Virus record (IMG/VR): IMGVR_UViG_3300006622_000024
Span: 1-41,369 of that record
Source of the DNA: a virus
Strand: one strand, 5' to 3'
Length of the DNA: 41,369 nt
The position numbers and the translations under genes were made by a program. The notes beneath the pieces were generated by a model. That model saw nothing but the letters and a program-made list of their open reading frames with translations. It was not told the DNA's origin and made no database searches. Shown piece by piece: positions 33,312 through 39,350 of the stretch (positions are counted from its first letter, which is position 1; every line of letters starts with the position of its first letter).

Positions 33312-33464
33312 ATGTCAAATTTAGAGAACTTAGTGTATTCTGCCTATGAGTTAGGTAAAAGAGAAGCGTTATTCGACGAGATAAAGCGGGTAAAACAAGA
33401 GTTTCCTAAGTTAACACTAGATGAGACATATGAATTAGCATATCAAAGGGTAATGAGAACATGA
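33312..33464 (+). CDS. Small plus-strand protein, helical
   Basis: A 50-residue protein starting MSNLENLVYSAYELGKREAL and continuing with KRVKQEFPKLTLDETYELAY. It is charged and helical. Support comes from the promoter at 33262, an AAGG upstream of the ATG and a four-base ATGA overlap with the next gene. It is one of very few genes against the main transcription direction. Function unknown; a small regulator or host-takeover peptide is possible. Confidence 0.7.
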   Translation: MSNLENLVYSAYELGKREALFDEIKRVKQEFPKLTLDETYELAYQRVMRT

Positions 33465-33637
33465 GAATAAACTGGGAAGGTATAATAGGCTGGATTATAG
33501 TACTTGCTATCACATATGGTATATGGAACTTTATAGTATCAGCTCCATTATGGGTTTTCTTTGGATATATTATAGGTACGGCTCTTATAATGGTATGGCT
33601 ATATGAAAGAAGTAAGGACTTTGACGATGATGGATAG
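33461..33637 (+). CDS. Small plus-strand membrane protein
   Basis: A 58-residue protein with two hydrophobic stretches (about 8-26 and 30-47, IIGWIIVLAITYGIW and PLWVFFGYIIGTALIMV) and an acidic C-terminus (SKDFDDDG). The start overlaps the previous stop by ATGA, implying translational coupling. Two close membrane spans suggest a holin-like or membrane-modulating peptide, which is speculative. Confidence 0.7.
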   Translation: MRINWEGIIGWIIVLAITYGIWNFIVSAPLWVFFGYIIGTALIMVWLYERSKDFDDDG

Positions 33638-33709
33638 GTACAATATATAAATATATATTACTATATACTCAAAATCTATCAGATTTATGCAAATAGGTAT
33701 GGCAGAAAA

Positions 33710-33925
33710 ATGCAGACTACCAACCCCTTAGGGAACTATACTGTCACTGTTATGTCACCATGCCTTCACCATACAGGCAAATGGCCGGCCAACTTAGCAA
33801 GGATTCCGGAAGGAGACTTTATACGAAAAATAAATCAATTAACCAACTCTAGCACGGACAAAAGATCCATAGAGAGAAGTATAGAAGGTAGAACACTAGA
33901 GCTACAAATAGAAATGATGCTATAG
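33710..33925 (+). CDS. Doubtful plus-strand ORF, 71 residues
   Basis: An open frame of 71 codons starting MQTTNPLGNYTVTVMSPCLH in an otherwise empty 347-bp stretch (33638-33984) after the two plus-strand genes. No convincing ribosome-binding site is next to the ATG. Composition is less A/T-biased than nearby genes and includes a GGCCGGCC palindrome at about 33783. It may be a third gene of the plus-strand unit, a vestige, or noncoding sequence. Confidence 0.25.
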   Translation: MQTTNPLGNYTVTVMSPCLHHTGKWPANLARIPEGDFIRKINQLTNSSTDKRSIERSIEGRTLELQIEMML

Positions 33926-33984
33926 TATCCCAGTTACGTACTATAGGCCTTATAATAGATTTAATAATAGATGCCATATATAGA

Positions 33985-34287
33985 TTATTTATTAATGATG
34001 TTAAGCTTATATAAAGGAAAGACATATGACGTACGCTGGGACATCATATCGTAAGTATATCCTCTCATGGTAGTCTTGCCTATCTTATCTATATTCATAC
34101 CCTGGAAGGAAGACCATATACTATATGTAACCTCATCCTTATATGACTTATAGGCCCTGATAGTATACTCATTAGGCTTACCTTTAAAGCCTTTGCCGTA
34201 GGTAACCTTTAATTCACCTTCCGGCTCTAGGCCCATTATAGCCTCCAATACTTTCTTTGATTGTTTTACTTTGTCTGAATACGTCAT
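33985..34287 (-). CDS. Hypothetical protein
   Basis: A 100-residue protein starting MTYSDKVKQSKKVLEAIMGL with a central basic segment (TYGKGFKGKPNEYTIRAYKS) and beta-predicted C-terminal half. It has its own TTGG-N19-TATATTTA promoter and the AAAGGTTATG start context, so it forms an independent unit. No family is recognised. Confidence 0.7.
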   Translation of the reverse strand: MTYSDKVKQSKKVLEAIMGLEPEGELKVTYGKGFKGKPNEYTIRAYKSYKDEVTYSIWSSFQGMNIDKIGKTTMRGYTYDMMSQRTSYVFPLYKLNIINK

Positions 34288-34314
34288 AACCTTTATTACC
34301 TTTATTTTACTATG

Positions 34315-34345
34315 TAAATATACGAATAATATTCCATATATCCAA
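34315..34345 (-). promoter_or_regulatory. Promoter, TTGG-N19-TATATTTA
   Basis: Minus-strand TTGG (34345-34342), 19 nt, TATATTTA (34322-34315), 28 nt before the ATG at 34287. The boxes and spacing equal those of the other copies. Confidence 0.65.
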
Positions 34346-34658
34346 CTGTCCGTACGGTTTTTTTTGCCTATATAGAGAAAAAATATGTTAGGGGGTGGGA
34401 CGAGCCTGATGTTTCACTGTTAAAATCCATACACCTACCCTATATTATTCTATACAACCTATATATTTTTATATGTTTATATGATTATAGCTTTATATGA
34501 ATATATACACTCACTATTATTAATAGTCTCTCTCTTAGTGTATTACCTTCTATACATCTAACTATCACCAAAGTCTATAACTACCCAGAGACATAAGCTC
34601 TGCTTATGCATACACCATATATGGCCATATTGTTCTATAGGGTTAAGGGTGGAAGGTT
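34346..34658 (-). other. A/T-rich intergenic stretch without a visible gene
   Basis: About 310 bp between the promoter at 34315-34345 and repeat copy 1. It is rich in short palindromes. CCGTACGG at 34351-34358 is followed by eight T on the plus strand, but the palindrome has no room for a proper loop. I see no ORF with a start context, no tRNA and no CRISPR-type spacing. A small RNA cannot be excluded. Confidence 0.4.
34592..34608. other. Perfect 7-bp inverted repeat with 3-nt loop
   Basis: CATAAGC-TCT-GCTTATG forms a perfect hairpin in noncoding sequence, followed 10 nt later by the palindrome ATATGGCCATAT (34619-34630). There is no T-run on either side, so a standard intrinsic terminator is unlikely. 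It may be a protein-binding site or RNA structure. Confidence 0.4.
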
Positions 34659-34711
34659 TGTTAAATATGCGCGTGGCAACCTGCGGTTATGAGAGACAAA
34701 AGCGCCCTCTC
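34659..34711 (+). repeat. GC-rich palindromic element, copy 1
   Basis: Begins TGTTAAATATGCGCGTGGCAAC, two mismatches in 22 nt from copy 2 at 35247. It then has AACC-TGC-GGTT, GAGAG, GCGC and CTCTC. The order GCGC..GAGAG..GCGC..CTCTC could form a pseudoknot. It lies at the 3' end of a possible 32-residue minus-strand ORF. Confidence 0.6.
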
Positions 34712-34808
34712 AAAACTTACCCCATCCTGTTCTGCCATCTAGATAGTTCTTAGTGGCTATTGTAAGGCCTCTCCATATGTCTTTTACCATCTTCTTAATA
34801 TATTCCAT
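34710..34808 (-). CDS. Possible 32-residue protein
   Basis: A short frame MEYIKKMVKDIWRGLTIATK then NYLDGRTGWGKF. The start lies 25 bp inside the 51-residue gene and the TGA falls at the edge of repeat copy 1. The overlap pattern and Gly/Trp-rich C-terminus suggest a real mini-gene, but length makes this uncertain. If the stop were bypassed, the repeat would be read in the same phase as in copy 2. Confidence 0.4.
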   Translation of the reverse strand: MEYIKKMVKDIWRGLTIATKNYLDGRTGWGKF

Positions 34809-34939
34809 ACTATAAATGCATTTGTTATTACCGCCTGGAGTACTATTAACGTTCTTATCAACGCTACTCTATCGGCCTCTCTTGTATCTCCTATCTTCTC
34901 TCCTAATGCCTTGGCCCACAACCTCCATATCCATCTCAC
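34784..34939 (-). CDS. Small phage membrane protein, GTG start
   Basis: A 51-residue protein: GTG start then RWIWRLWAKALGEKIGDTRE, followed by DRVALIRTLIVLQAVITNAF and ending IVWNILRRW. A single hydrophobic helix spans about 27-46. The pattern ADRVALIRT..ITN.FI..N..R.W is one I recall from short uncharacterised proteins of many phages. The GTG overlaps the upstream TGA (GTGA), strong support for translational coupling and for this start. Confidence 0.75.
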   Translation of the reverse strand: MRWIWRLWAKALGEKIGDTREADRVALIRTLIVLQAVITNAFIVWNILRRW

Positions 34940-35196
34940 CGCACAATACCTTTCTCTACTATTCTAATAAAGTCTGATACATCCTGATAGTCAAAGAAGC
35001 ATATACTATCATCTTCAAATATCTCTACTGTCCATTCTCCTTCTAATACATCTGTATTGGCTGGAGTAATAAGGCTTATACCTCTACTAAGGCCAAAGTC
35101 TCTTGTGTAGTAATAGAAAGCTTTATCACCACTCTCTTCTTTACTTACATCTGTTCTTTTAAAGCCTAAGCTTATTAAATCTTCTTCTTTCATCAT
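34936..35196 (-). CDS. Hypothetical protein
   Basis: An 86-residue acidic protein starting MMKEEDLISLGFKRTDVSKE, with beta-strand segments (AFYYYTRDFG, GEWTVEIFEDD) and a C-terminal helix (DVSDFIRIVEKG). It overlaps both neighbours by four bases, so it belongs to the operon 36283 to 34710. This kind of short protein is common in T4-like phages. Function unknown. Confidence 0.75.
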   Translation of the reverse strand: MMKEEDLISLGFKRTDVSKEESGDKAFYYYTRDFGLSRGISLITPANTDVLEGEWTVEIFEDDSICFFDYQDVSDFIRIVEKGIVR

Positions 35197-35384
35197 TCAT
35201 AAAATTTAGGTGAAGGCATTCCACTATATGAACACCACTCTTCTTCTGTTAAATCTGCGCGTGGCGACTTCGTCGAGAGAGAAGACAGCGCCCCCTCGCT
35301 CTCCTCTAATGCATCAATATCAAAACCCCAACCCTTGAGATCTTCTATCAATGACTCTTCGATTGCTTTATGTATTCTATCCAT
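35193..35384 (-). CDS. Small protein carrying an in-frame GC-rich repeat
   Basis: A 63-residue protein. The N-terminus (MDRIHKAIEESLIEDLKGWG) and C-terminus (LTEEEWCSYSGMPSPKFYE) are normal A/T-rich coding. Residues 29-44 (EGALSSLSTKSPRAD) come from repeat copy 2, which raises local GC sharply without shifting the frame. Four- and eight-base overlaps with neighbours show that the operon tolerates the insert. No family is recognised. Confidence 0.7.
   Translation of the reverse strand: MDRIHKAIEESLIEDLKGWGFDIDALEESEGALSSLSTKSPRADLTEEEWCSYSGMPSPKFYE
35247..35303 (+). repeat. GC-rich palindromic element, copy 2 (in-frame in a gene)
   Basis: Begins TGTTAAATCTGCGCGTGGCGAC, then GAC-TTC-GTC, GAGAG, AGCGCC and CTCTC. 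Compared with copy 1, the first hairpin keeps its pairing although the bases differ, as a conserved structure would. It lies inside 35193-35384, and on the minus strand is read in the same phase that copy 1 would have (EGALSSL against ERALLSL). Confidence 0.6.
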
Positions 35385-35631
35385 TTGTAACTAATTCGTA
35401 TCCGTTATCGTTCTGAATAAATCCTTTCACTATACCTTCTGAACCGTAAAGTGCTAGATCCATTTCTAATGTTATATAAGGTCCTCCTGAAGGATCAACC
35501 ATAGTAAGGTCTTCCGGGTTATCTTTAAACCCATGTCTTACATATTCAAAGTCTCCACTCCATTGAATGTTCCCTCTATCATTCTTTTGAAAGGTGAACT
35601 TATCACCATATCGATTTACATATTCACTCAT
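35377..35631 (-). CDS. Hypothetical protein
   Basis: An 84-residue beta-rich protein starting MSEYVNRYGDKFTFQKNDRG, with DPSGGPYITLEMDLALYG in the centre and FIQNDNGYELVTNG at the end. It resembles short T4-like accessory proteins without known function. It overlaps the gene upstream by four bases and the next by eight. Confidence 0.75.
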   Translation of the reverse strand: MSEYVNRYGDKFTFQKNDRGNIQWSGDFEYVRHGFKDNPEDLTMVDPSGGPYITLEMDLALYGSEGIVKGFIQNDNGYELVTNG

Positions 35632-36137
35632 AACTTATTATTTAATGTTAACCATTGCTCGTAATCACTTTTATTAACCATATAACCCCAATGCAATAAT
35701 GATTGTTGAATGCGAGGGCTTACTTGCCAATCTTTCGTTTCATATATTCTTTGATAGATTCTCTTTCTCCATCTACCATTCACTCCACAGAAGTCTTGCC
35801 ATCTTCTAATCTGCCTTTCATCATCTTCATGCCTTCTTCCGTTAAAGTATTTTAAATACCATTCAAACCATCCATAAGGATCATCTGGGTGCATCCATTT
35901 CATTTCAGTCCAGTATTGATAATCCATACCACTCCTTACTTTGAATAGATTCATTTTAGGTCTATACTTATCTCCTAAGTAGTACTTAGCAGGTACATCA
36001 GCTAAGGTTTCCAGAAATAGAGATTGATAATCATAATCACCTTTCAGGTCTTCAACACCGAAGTACGATCCTCCGAACGCTCCATTTTTAAGAATGTCCG
36101 AAGGAGTAAGATAAGGATAGAAATCTAACTTGCTCAT
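35628..36137 (-). CDS. Conserved protein with LTPSDIL and DPYGWFEWY motifs
   Basis: A 169-residue protein. YLTPSDILKNGAFGGSYFG starts the domain, WMHPDDPYGWFEWYLKYFNG and DDERQIRRWQDFCG form its core, and a basic helix follows (RWRKRIYQRIYE). I recall this set of phrases from an uncharacterised family present in large DNA viruses, fungi and phages. The conserved Trp, Asp and Arg residues suggest an enzyme or nucleic-acid-binding fold. It overlaps the small membrane gene upstream by ATGA. Confidence 0.75.
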   Translation of the reverse strand: MSKLDFYPYLTPSDILKNGAFGGSYFGVEDLKGDYDYQSLFLETLADVPAKYYLGDKYRPKMNLFKVRSGMDYQYWTEMKWMHPDDPYGWFEWYLKYFNGRRHEDDERQIRRWQDFCGVNGRWRKRIYQRIYETKDWQVSPRIQQSLLHWGYMVNKSDYEQWLTLNNKL

Positions 36138-36283
36138 CCTATATTAAAGTAAGTTAGTATACCTGCTATCAGTAATGAAGCTATCAAGCCTAAGCAGGAC
36201 CAACCTAGAATCTTATAACTTGATTCTAGTTGGCGTCTACTTCTACCCTGCCCTAATCTACTATCGTCCGTAGTCTTCTTCAT
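36134..36283 (-). CDS. Small membrane protein
   Basis: A 49-residue protein starting MKKTTDDSRLGQGRSRRQLE with one hydrophobic helix (about 28-46, GWSCLGLIASLLIAGIL). The positive N-terminus predicts N-inside topology. It starts one base after the papain-like gene stop and its TGA overlaps the next ATG, so it is part of the operon. Function unknown. Confidence 0.7.
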   Translation of the reverse strand: MKKTTDDSRLGQGRSRRQLESSYKILGWSCLGLIASLLIAGILTYFNIG

Positions 36284-36284
36284 A

Positions 36285-36809
36285 TTAAAATAAAGTTAAT
36301 TGGTTAGACGTTTCTTTAGGAGTGTCAATTTTAAAAGCACTCTGTACTTTTCTAGTAGGTCTAAACTCTTCTCCTACATTATCTACTAACACACCATCTT
36401 TAACTGTAAATGCATGACCAGATACTCCTAAAATATAAGTTCCTTTAGAATAGTCCTTGATGAACGATTTAACAGTCTTCTTACGTTTGATAACTTCACC
36501 GTGAAGCTTATACTTATTAGTAATCTCGTTAGTACTTAATACTCGTACCTTAACGTTCTTATTACCAATTAGCATTCCATCTTCTTCTAGCTTCATCATT
36601 ACCATGTTAGTAAACTCAGTACCTTTCTTATCTTCTCTTCCGAAGACCTCTTTAACGTACTGGTGAGCAGTATCGTAATTAACATCTGTAGCAGAAGCTA
36701 CCGCTCTTACGAAACAGTCATTAGTTTCATTCTTAGCAATTTGTGAATTAGAGTATCCTTTGATCTCTGTTGATGCGTACTTGTAAGTACCTACTTTTAA
36801 ATTTGACAT
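36285..36809 (-). CDS. Papain-like cysteine peptidase fold protein
   Basis: A 174-residue protein. NDCFVRAVASAT holds the candidate nucleophile Cys32 at the start of a helix. GHAFTVKDGVLVDN supplies His132 and Asp143/Asn144. This Cys-His-Asn layout is typical of papain-like folds such as C39-type domains, and similar short phage proteins exist. It could be a protease or deamidase, or structural only. The C-terminal tail SNQLTLF is unusual in resembling a clamp-binding QxxLxLF peptide. It has its own TTGC-N19-TATATTTA promoter. Confidence 0.7.
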   Translation of the reverse strand: MSNLKVGTYKYASTEIKGYSNSQIAKNETNDCFVRAVASATDVNYDTAHQYVKEVFGREDKKGTEFTNMVMMKLEEDGMLIGNKNVKVRVLSTNEITNKYKLHGEVIKRKKTVKSFIKDYSKGTYILGVSGHAFTVKDGVLVDNVGEEFRPTRKVQSAFKIDTPKETSNQLTLF

Positions 36810-36834
36810 AACCTTTATTGTTTTTAATTATACT

Positions 36835-36865
36835 TAAATATATGAATAATATCTCGGGGAGGCAA
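36835..36865 (-). promoter_or_regulatory. Promoter, TTGC-N19-TATATTTA
   Basis: Minus-strand TTGC (36865-36862), 19 nt, TATATTTA (36842-36835), before the gene starting at 36809 with AAAGGTTATG-like context. Confidence 0.7.
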
Positions 36866-36872
36866 CTTTATT

Positions 36873-37622
36873 TTAAGCCTCATCTACGTAAGTACCTAAC
36901 CATCCAACTCTGTTAGGAGTACTTAAGTTAAACATTCTCTTCGACATATCTCCACCTCTACGGTTTTTAGAGAAGAAGAAAGTTCTATCACCTTCTTTAG
37001 TCCATTTCATATGAGCCATACCAGTCATCATATGCTTGAATCTATTACTACCAGCGAACTCTCCGCCTTTAGTAACTTGCTGAATAACCAAGAATGAAGT
37101 ATTAGTCTTAGACTCATTCTCTCCTAAGTTATGCTTTTCAAATAAATTAAGCAATTCAGTCTCAGCTTTCTTAGAAGACATCCATCCTTTAGTAGTATCA
37201 ACTACAGCATTCTGTACCTCAGCCATACTATCGATCAAAACAGTATCCCAACCTTCTGATAAGATAGACTTAAGAACATCCAAGTTATTATCCTCAGTGT
37301 AATCACCCATAAACAAGATAGGCAATTGACCGAACTTAGGAAACCTTTTAACGTATCCGTACATATCGATCTGATTCATCTCACCAGAGATAAACAAAAC
37401 CTTTTGACCTTTAGATTGTAAGTCAGCAAGCATATCAAGCATTACTGTAGTTTTACCAATACCGGGATCACCTACGATAGCGTAGTTAGTACCTTTCATC
37501 AATCCACCTTCAGAAGAGAAGTGAGAGTCAATAACTCTACCAGACTTCATAGGAGTAAATAATTGTGAGTCGAAAGTCAATTCCGACATTTTAACCGTGT
37601 TGATTTTAATTGTATTTGTCAT
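36873..37622 (-). CDS. RecA-fold ATPase, RadA/DnaB-like
   Basis: A 249-residue protein consisting of one RecA core. Walker A is GDPGIGKTT (51-59), the catalytic Glu lies in FISGEM (E81), Walker B is TVLIDS (127-132), and QQVTKGGEFAGSNRFKHMM resembles the RadA/DnaB late loops. There is no zinc finger or Lon-like domain. It could load or translocate on DNA in recombination, or act as a helicase-like regulator. A strong copy of the repeated promoter precedes it, so it is likely made early or in mid-infection. Confidence 0.85.
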   Translation of the reverse strand: MTNTIKINTVKMSELTFDSQLFTPMKSGRVIDSHFSSEGGLMKGTNYAIVGDPGIGKTTVMLDMLADLQSKGQKVLFISGEMNQIDMYGYVKRFPKFGQLPILFMGDYTEDNNLDVLKSILSEGWDTVLIDSMAEVQNAVVDTTKGWMSSKKAETELLNLFEKHNLGENESKTNTSFLVIQQVTKGGEFAGSNRFKHMMTGMAHMKWTKEGDRTFFFSKNRRGGDMSKRMFNLSTPNRVGWLGTYVDEA

Positions 37623-37643
37623 AACCTTTATTATTAATATACC

Positions 37644-37674
37644 TTAATATAAGAAGAACTTTCCGGAAAAGCAA
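37644..37674 (-). promoter_or_regulatory. Promoter, TTGC-N19-TATATTAA
   Basis: Minus-strand TTGC (37674-37671), 19 nt including TTTTCCGGA, then TATATTAA (37651-37644), before the ATPase gene. The TTTTCCGGA flank recurs at 38250-38280. Confidence 0.72.
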
Positions 37675-37678
37675 CTAA

Positions 37679-38068
37679 TTAACTGAATATTTTCCAGTTA
37701 TTTTCTTCTTTATATGCTGCTACTTCATATGGGTGATTGTCATATCTATATCCCATATCGTAGTACCTTTTCATCCAAGACGGAGATTGAAGGTAATGTT
37801 GATATTCGTGAACCAACGTTTCAATAACATGCTTTCGACTTTTCATGTTAGGCCAGTATATTACAATACTGTTATCTGTTCTATCATACTCTGCATGACA
37901 TCCATCCTCTTCTCCTTGAGCTTCCTCTTCTCCGCTATAACGAGCATAGATGTTATAATGAGTTTCTACATAAGGAGTACATTCAGGAGTAAACTTAGAA
38001 TACCCATAATGAGCTTCTATCTTTGGATAAACCTCTTCGATAACTTTTTTTACTTCTTGTAATGTCAT
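37679..38068 (-). CDS. Small zincin-like metallopeptidase
   Basis: A 129-residue protein with ETLVHEYQHYLQ (H87, E88, H91) and a downstream Glu in HPYEVAAYKEE (E115), the ligand set of gluzincin or SprT-like minimal peptidases. The N-terminal helix (LQEVKKVIEEVYPKIEAHYG) is typical of phage and bacterial putative metallopeptidases of this size. The target is unknown. It follows the 52-residue gene after one base. Confidence 0.78.
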   Translation of the reverse strand: MTLQEVKKVIEEVYPKIEAHYGYSKFTPECTPYVETHYNIYARYSGEEEAQGEEDGCHAEYDRTDNSIVIYWPNMKSRKHVIETLVHEYQHYLQSPSWMKRYYDMGYRYDNHPYEVAAYKEENNWKIFS

Positions 38069-38069
38069 A

Positions 38070-38228
38070 CTACTTGATTGTTTCTACTTGACCAGCATCA
38101 AAATTGCCAGTCTTCAACAAAGTATCAACCCAGTTTTGAGCATCAACTTTATTATTAAAATTCTTACCCATATCCCACATGAACTGGCCATCTGCGATTT
38201 CCCAACCTACTCTTGCTTTAATTGTCAT
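38070..38228 (-). CDS. Small hypothetical protein
   Basis: A 52-residue protein starting MTIKARVGWEIADGQFMWDM and ending DAGQVETIK, rich in Asn, Asp and Trp. The start context is GAAGGTTATG after the promoter at 38250-38280. It is the leader gene of the zincin transcript. No family is recognised. Confidence 0.72.
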   Translation of the reverse strand: MTIKARVGWEIADGQFMWDMGKNFNNKVDAQNWVDTLLKTGNFDAGQVETIK

Positions 38229-38249
38229 AACCTTCATTATTAATATACC

Positions 38250-38280
38250 TTAATATATGAATATTAATCCGGAAAAGCAA
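38250..38280 (-). promoter_or_regulatory. Promoter, TTGC-N19-TATATTAA
   Basis: Minus-strand TTGC (38280-38277), 19 nt including TTTTCCGGA, TATATTAA (38257-38250), 21 nt before the ATG at 38228. Confidence 0.72.
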
Positions 38281-38298
38281 CTACTAACTAAGTTATTT

Positions 38299-38772
38299 TT
38301 AAAAATATTCTTTTCTGGGAATACCTACATACTGCTTATACCATTTGCCTTCTTTGTCATGCCATACATAAGGGTCTTCTGGGTTCTCCTTCCAGTTATG
38401 TTTTTTGTAGTACTCTGGATCTTTTCTTAATAGATTTGCTCTATGAGATGAATGCAGTTCTTCTTTTCCTAACCACCAAGGCATTTCTAATTTACCTTCG
38501 ATAGCTTCTTTCTGCATAGTATTATTTTTACCTCTAGCCTTCCATACATCTATACTAACATTAAGATACTCCTTTAAAGCATTCTCATAACCTCTCCACA
38601 TAACTGAGCATGGATGATTTAACCAGCCTTTATATGGCGTACCATCCTTCTTAGGGCGACCTAATATAACATTTAGTATTTGAGAAGTCTCAACTCTCTG
38701 TTTACCTAATCGTTTGTCGTCTAAGCTCTCAAGAGATTTTCTAAAGTCTTTATAAGGAAGGAATGTTTGCAT
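38299..38772 (-). CDS. MSMEG_6728/pyrimidine-dimer-glycosylase (DenV)-related protein
   Basis: A 157-residue protein. MQTFLPYKDFRKSLESLDDK, then RLGKQRVETSQIL and WLNHPCSVMWRGYENAL, match the family that includes MSMEG_6728-type proteins and is related to T4 endonuclease V. DenV removes UV-induced pyrimidine dimers; related proteins have no fixed role. DNA repair is therefore a reasonable guess, and the residues needed for glycosylase action cannot be verified. It overlaps the upstream gene by one base. Confidence 0.82.
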   Translation of the reverse strand: MQTFLPYKDFRKSLESLDDKRLGKQRVETSQILNVILGRPKKDGTPYKGWLNHPCSVMWRGYENALKEYLNVSIDVWKARGKNNTMQKEAIEGKLEMPWWLGKEELHSSHRANLLRKDPEYYKKHNWKENPEDPYVWHDKEGKWYKQYVGIPRKEYF

Positions 38773-38984
38773 TATTTAATCTTATGTTTCTTTTTATAGT
38801 GTTCTATGAATACTTCTCCTACTCCTATATCATGAATGACTGCTCCTTCTGGAAGTTTCTTTGATCTTGGAGAAATAATAGGATCAGGACATCTCAAGTC
38901 TCGAAAGGTTTTAATGTACTTCTTAATACCTTTATTGATTGTATATACAACCGTTATTGGAGTTTGTGGTTTAGCTACGTACAT
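38772..38984 (-). CDS. Small basic hypothetical protein
   Basis: A 70-residue basic protein starting MYVAKPQTPITVVYTINKGI, beta-predicted, with a Lys-rich end (EHYKKKHKIK). It sits between the DNA-binding-type gene and the repair-type gene with 6-bp and one-base junctions. No family is recognised. Confidence 0.68.
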   Translation of the reverse strand: MYVAKPQTPITVVYTINKGIKKYIKTFRDLRCPDPIISPRSKKLPEGAVIHDIGVGEVFIEHYKKKHKIK

Positions 38985-38990
38985 AATCTA

Positions 38991-39290
38991 TTAAGGTTCA
39001 AACCACATTCTAAATCTTGTAGGAGTCATTCCTGATTCTTTTAGAGCTTCTTGAGTTGCTTTAACCATATTTTCACCATAGGTATAAATACCTTCTTGAC
39101 CTTCAGTTAAAACTCCAACAACTTCTCTCTCTTTAAAACCAATTGCACTTCGAGTTCTTCCAAACTCATCAGCAATAATTTGACGAACTGTCTTTACATC
39201 TTTATTTTTTATTAACTCAAAGTAACGTTTAAAATAAAGTCGGCACTCTTCGAGAGGCCATTCTTGATAATGATTTTCTGCTTTTGACAT
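38991..39290 (-). CDS. Putative Myb/SANT-like DNA-binding protein
   Basis: A 99-residue protein. YQEWPLEECRLYFKRYFELI, DVKTVRQIIADEFGRTRSAI form a plausible Myb/SANT-type helix bundle, with Trp and basic residues where DNA contacts are expected. The C-terminal 35 residues are helical (TQEALKESGMTPTRFRM). It might regulate transcription; no exact family is recalled. It has its own TTGG-N19-TATATTAA promoter and AAAGGTTATG start context. Confidence 0.65.
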   Translation of the reverse strand: MSKAENHYQEWPLEECRLYFKRYFELIKNKDVKTVRQIIADEFGRTRSAIGFKEREVVGVLTEGQEGIYTYGENMVKATQEALKESGMTPTRFRMWFEP

Positions 39291-39319
39291 AACCTTTATT
39301 ATTTAATTATTAATATACC

Positions 39320-39350
39320 TTAATATATGAATATTTAATCAATTATCCAA
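39320..39350 (-). promoter_or_regulatory. Promoter, TTGG-N19-TATATTAA
   Basis: Minus-strand TTGG (39350-39347), 19 nt, TATATTAA (39327-39320). The TTGG lies inside the last codons of the FG-GAP lipoprotein gene. Confidence 0.7.

Noticed and set aside
34351-34366. CCGTACGG followed by eight T as an intrinsic terminator
   Set aside because: The palindrome is continuous, leaving no room for a stable hairpin loop (CCG-TA-CGG at most).
34592-34630. Possible CRISPR repeat or array in the intergenic region
   Set aside because: Only single short palindromes are present; no regularly spaced repeats with spacers occur anywhere in the window.
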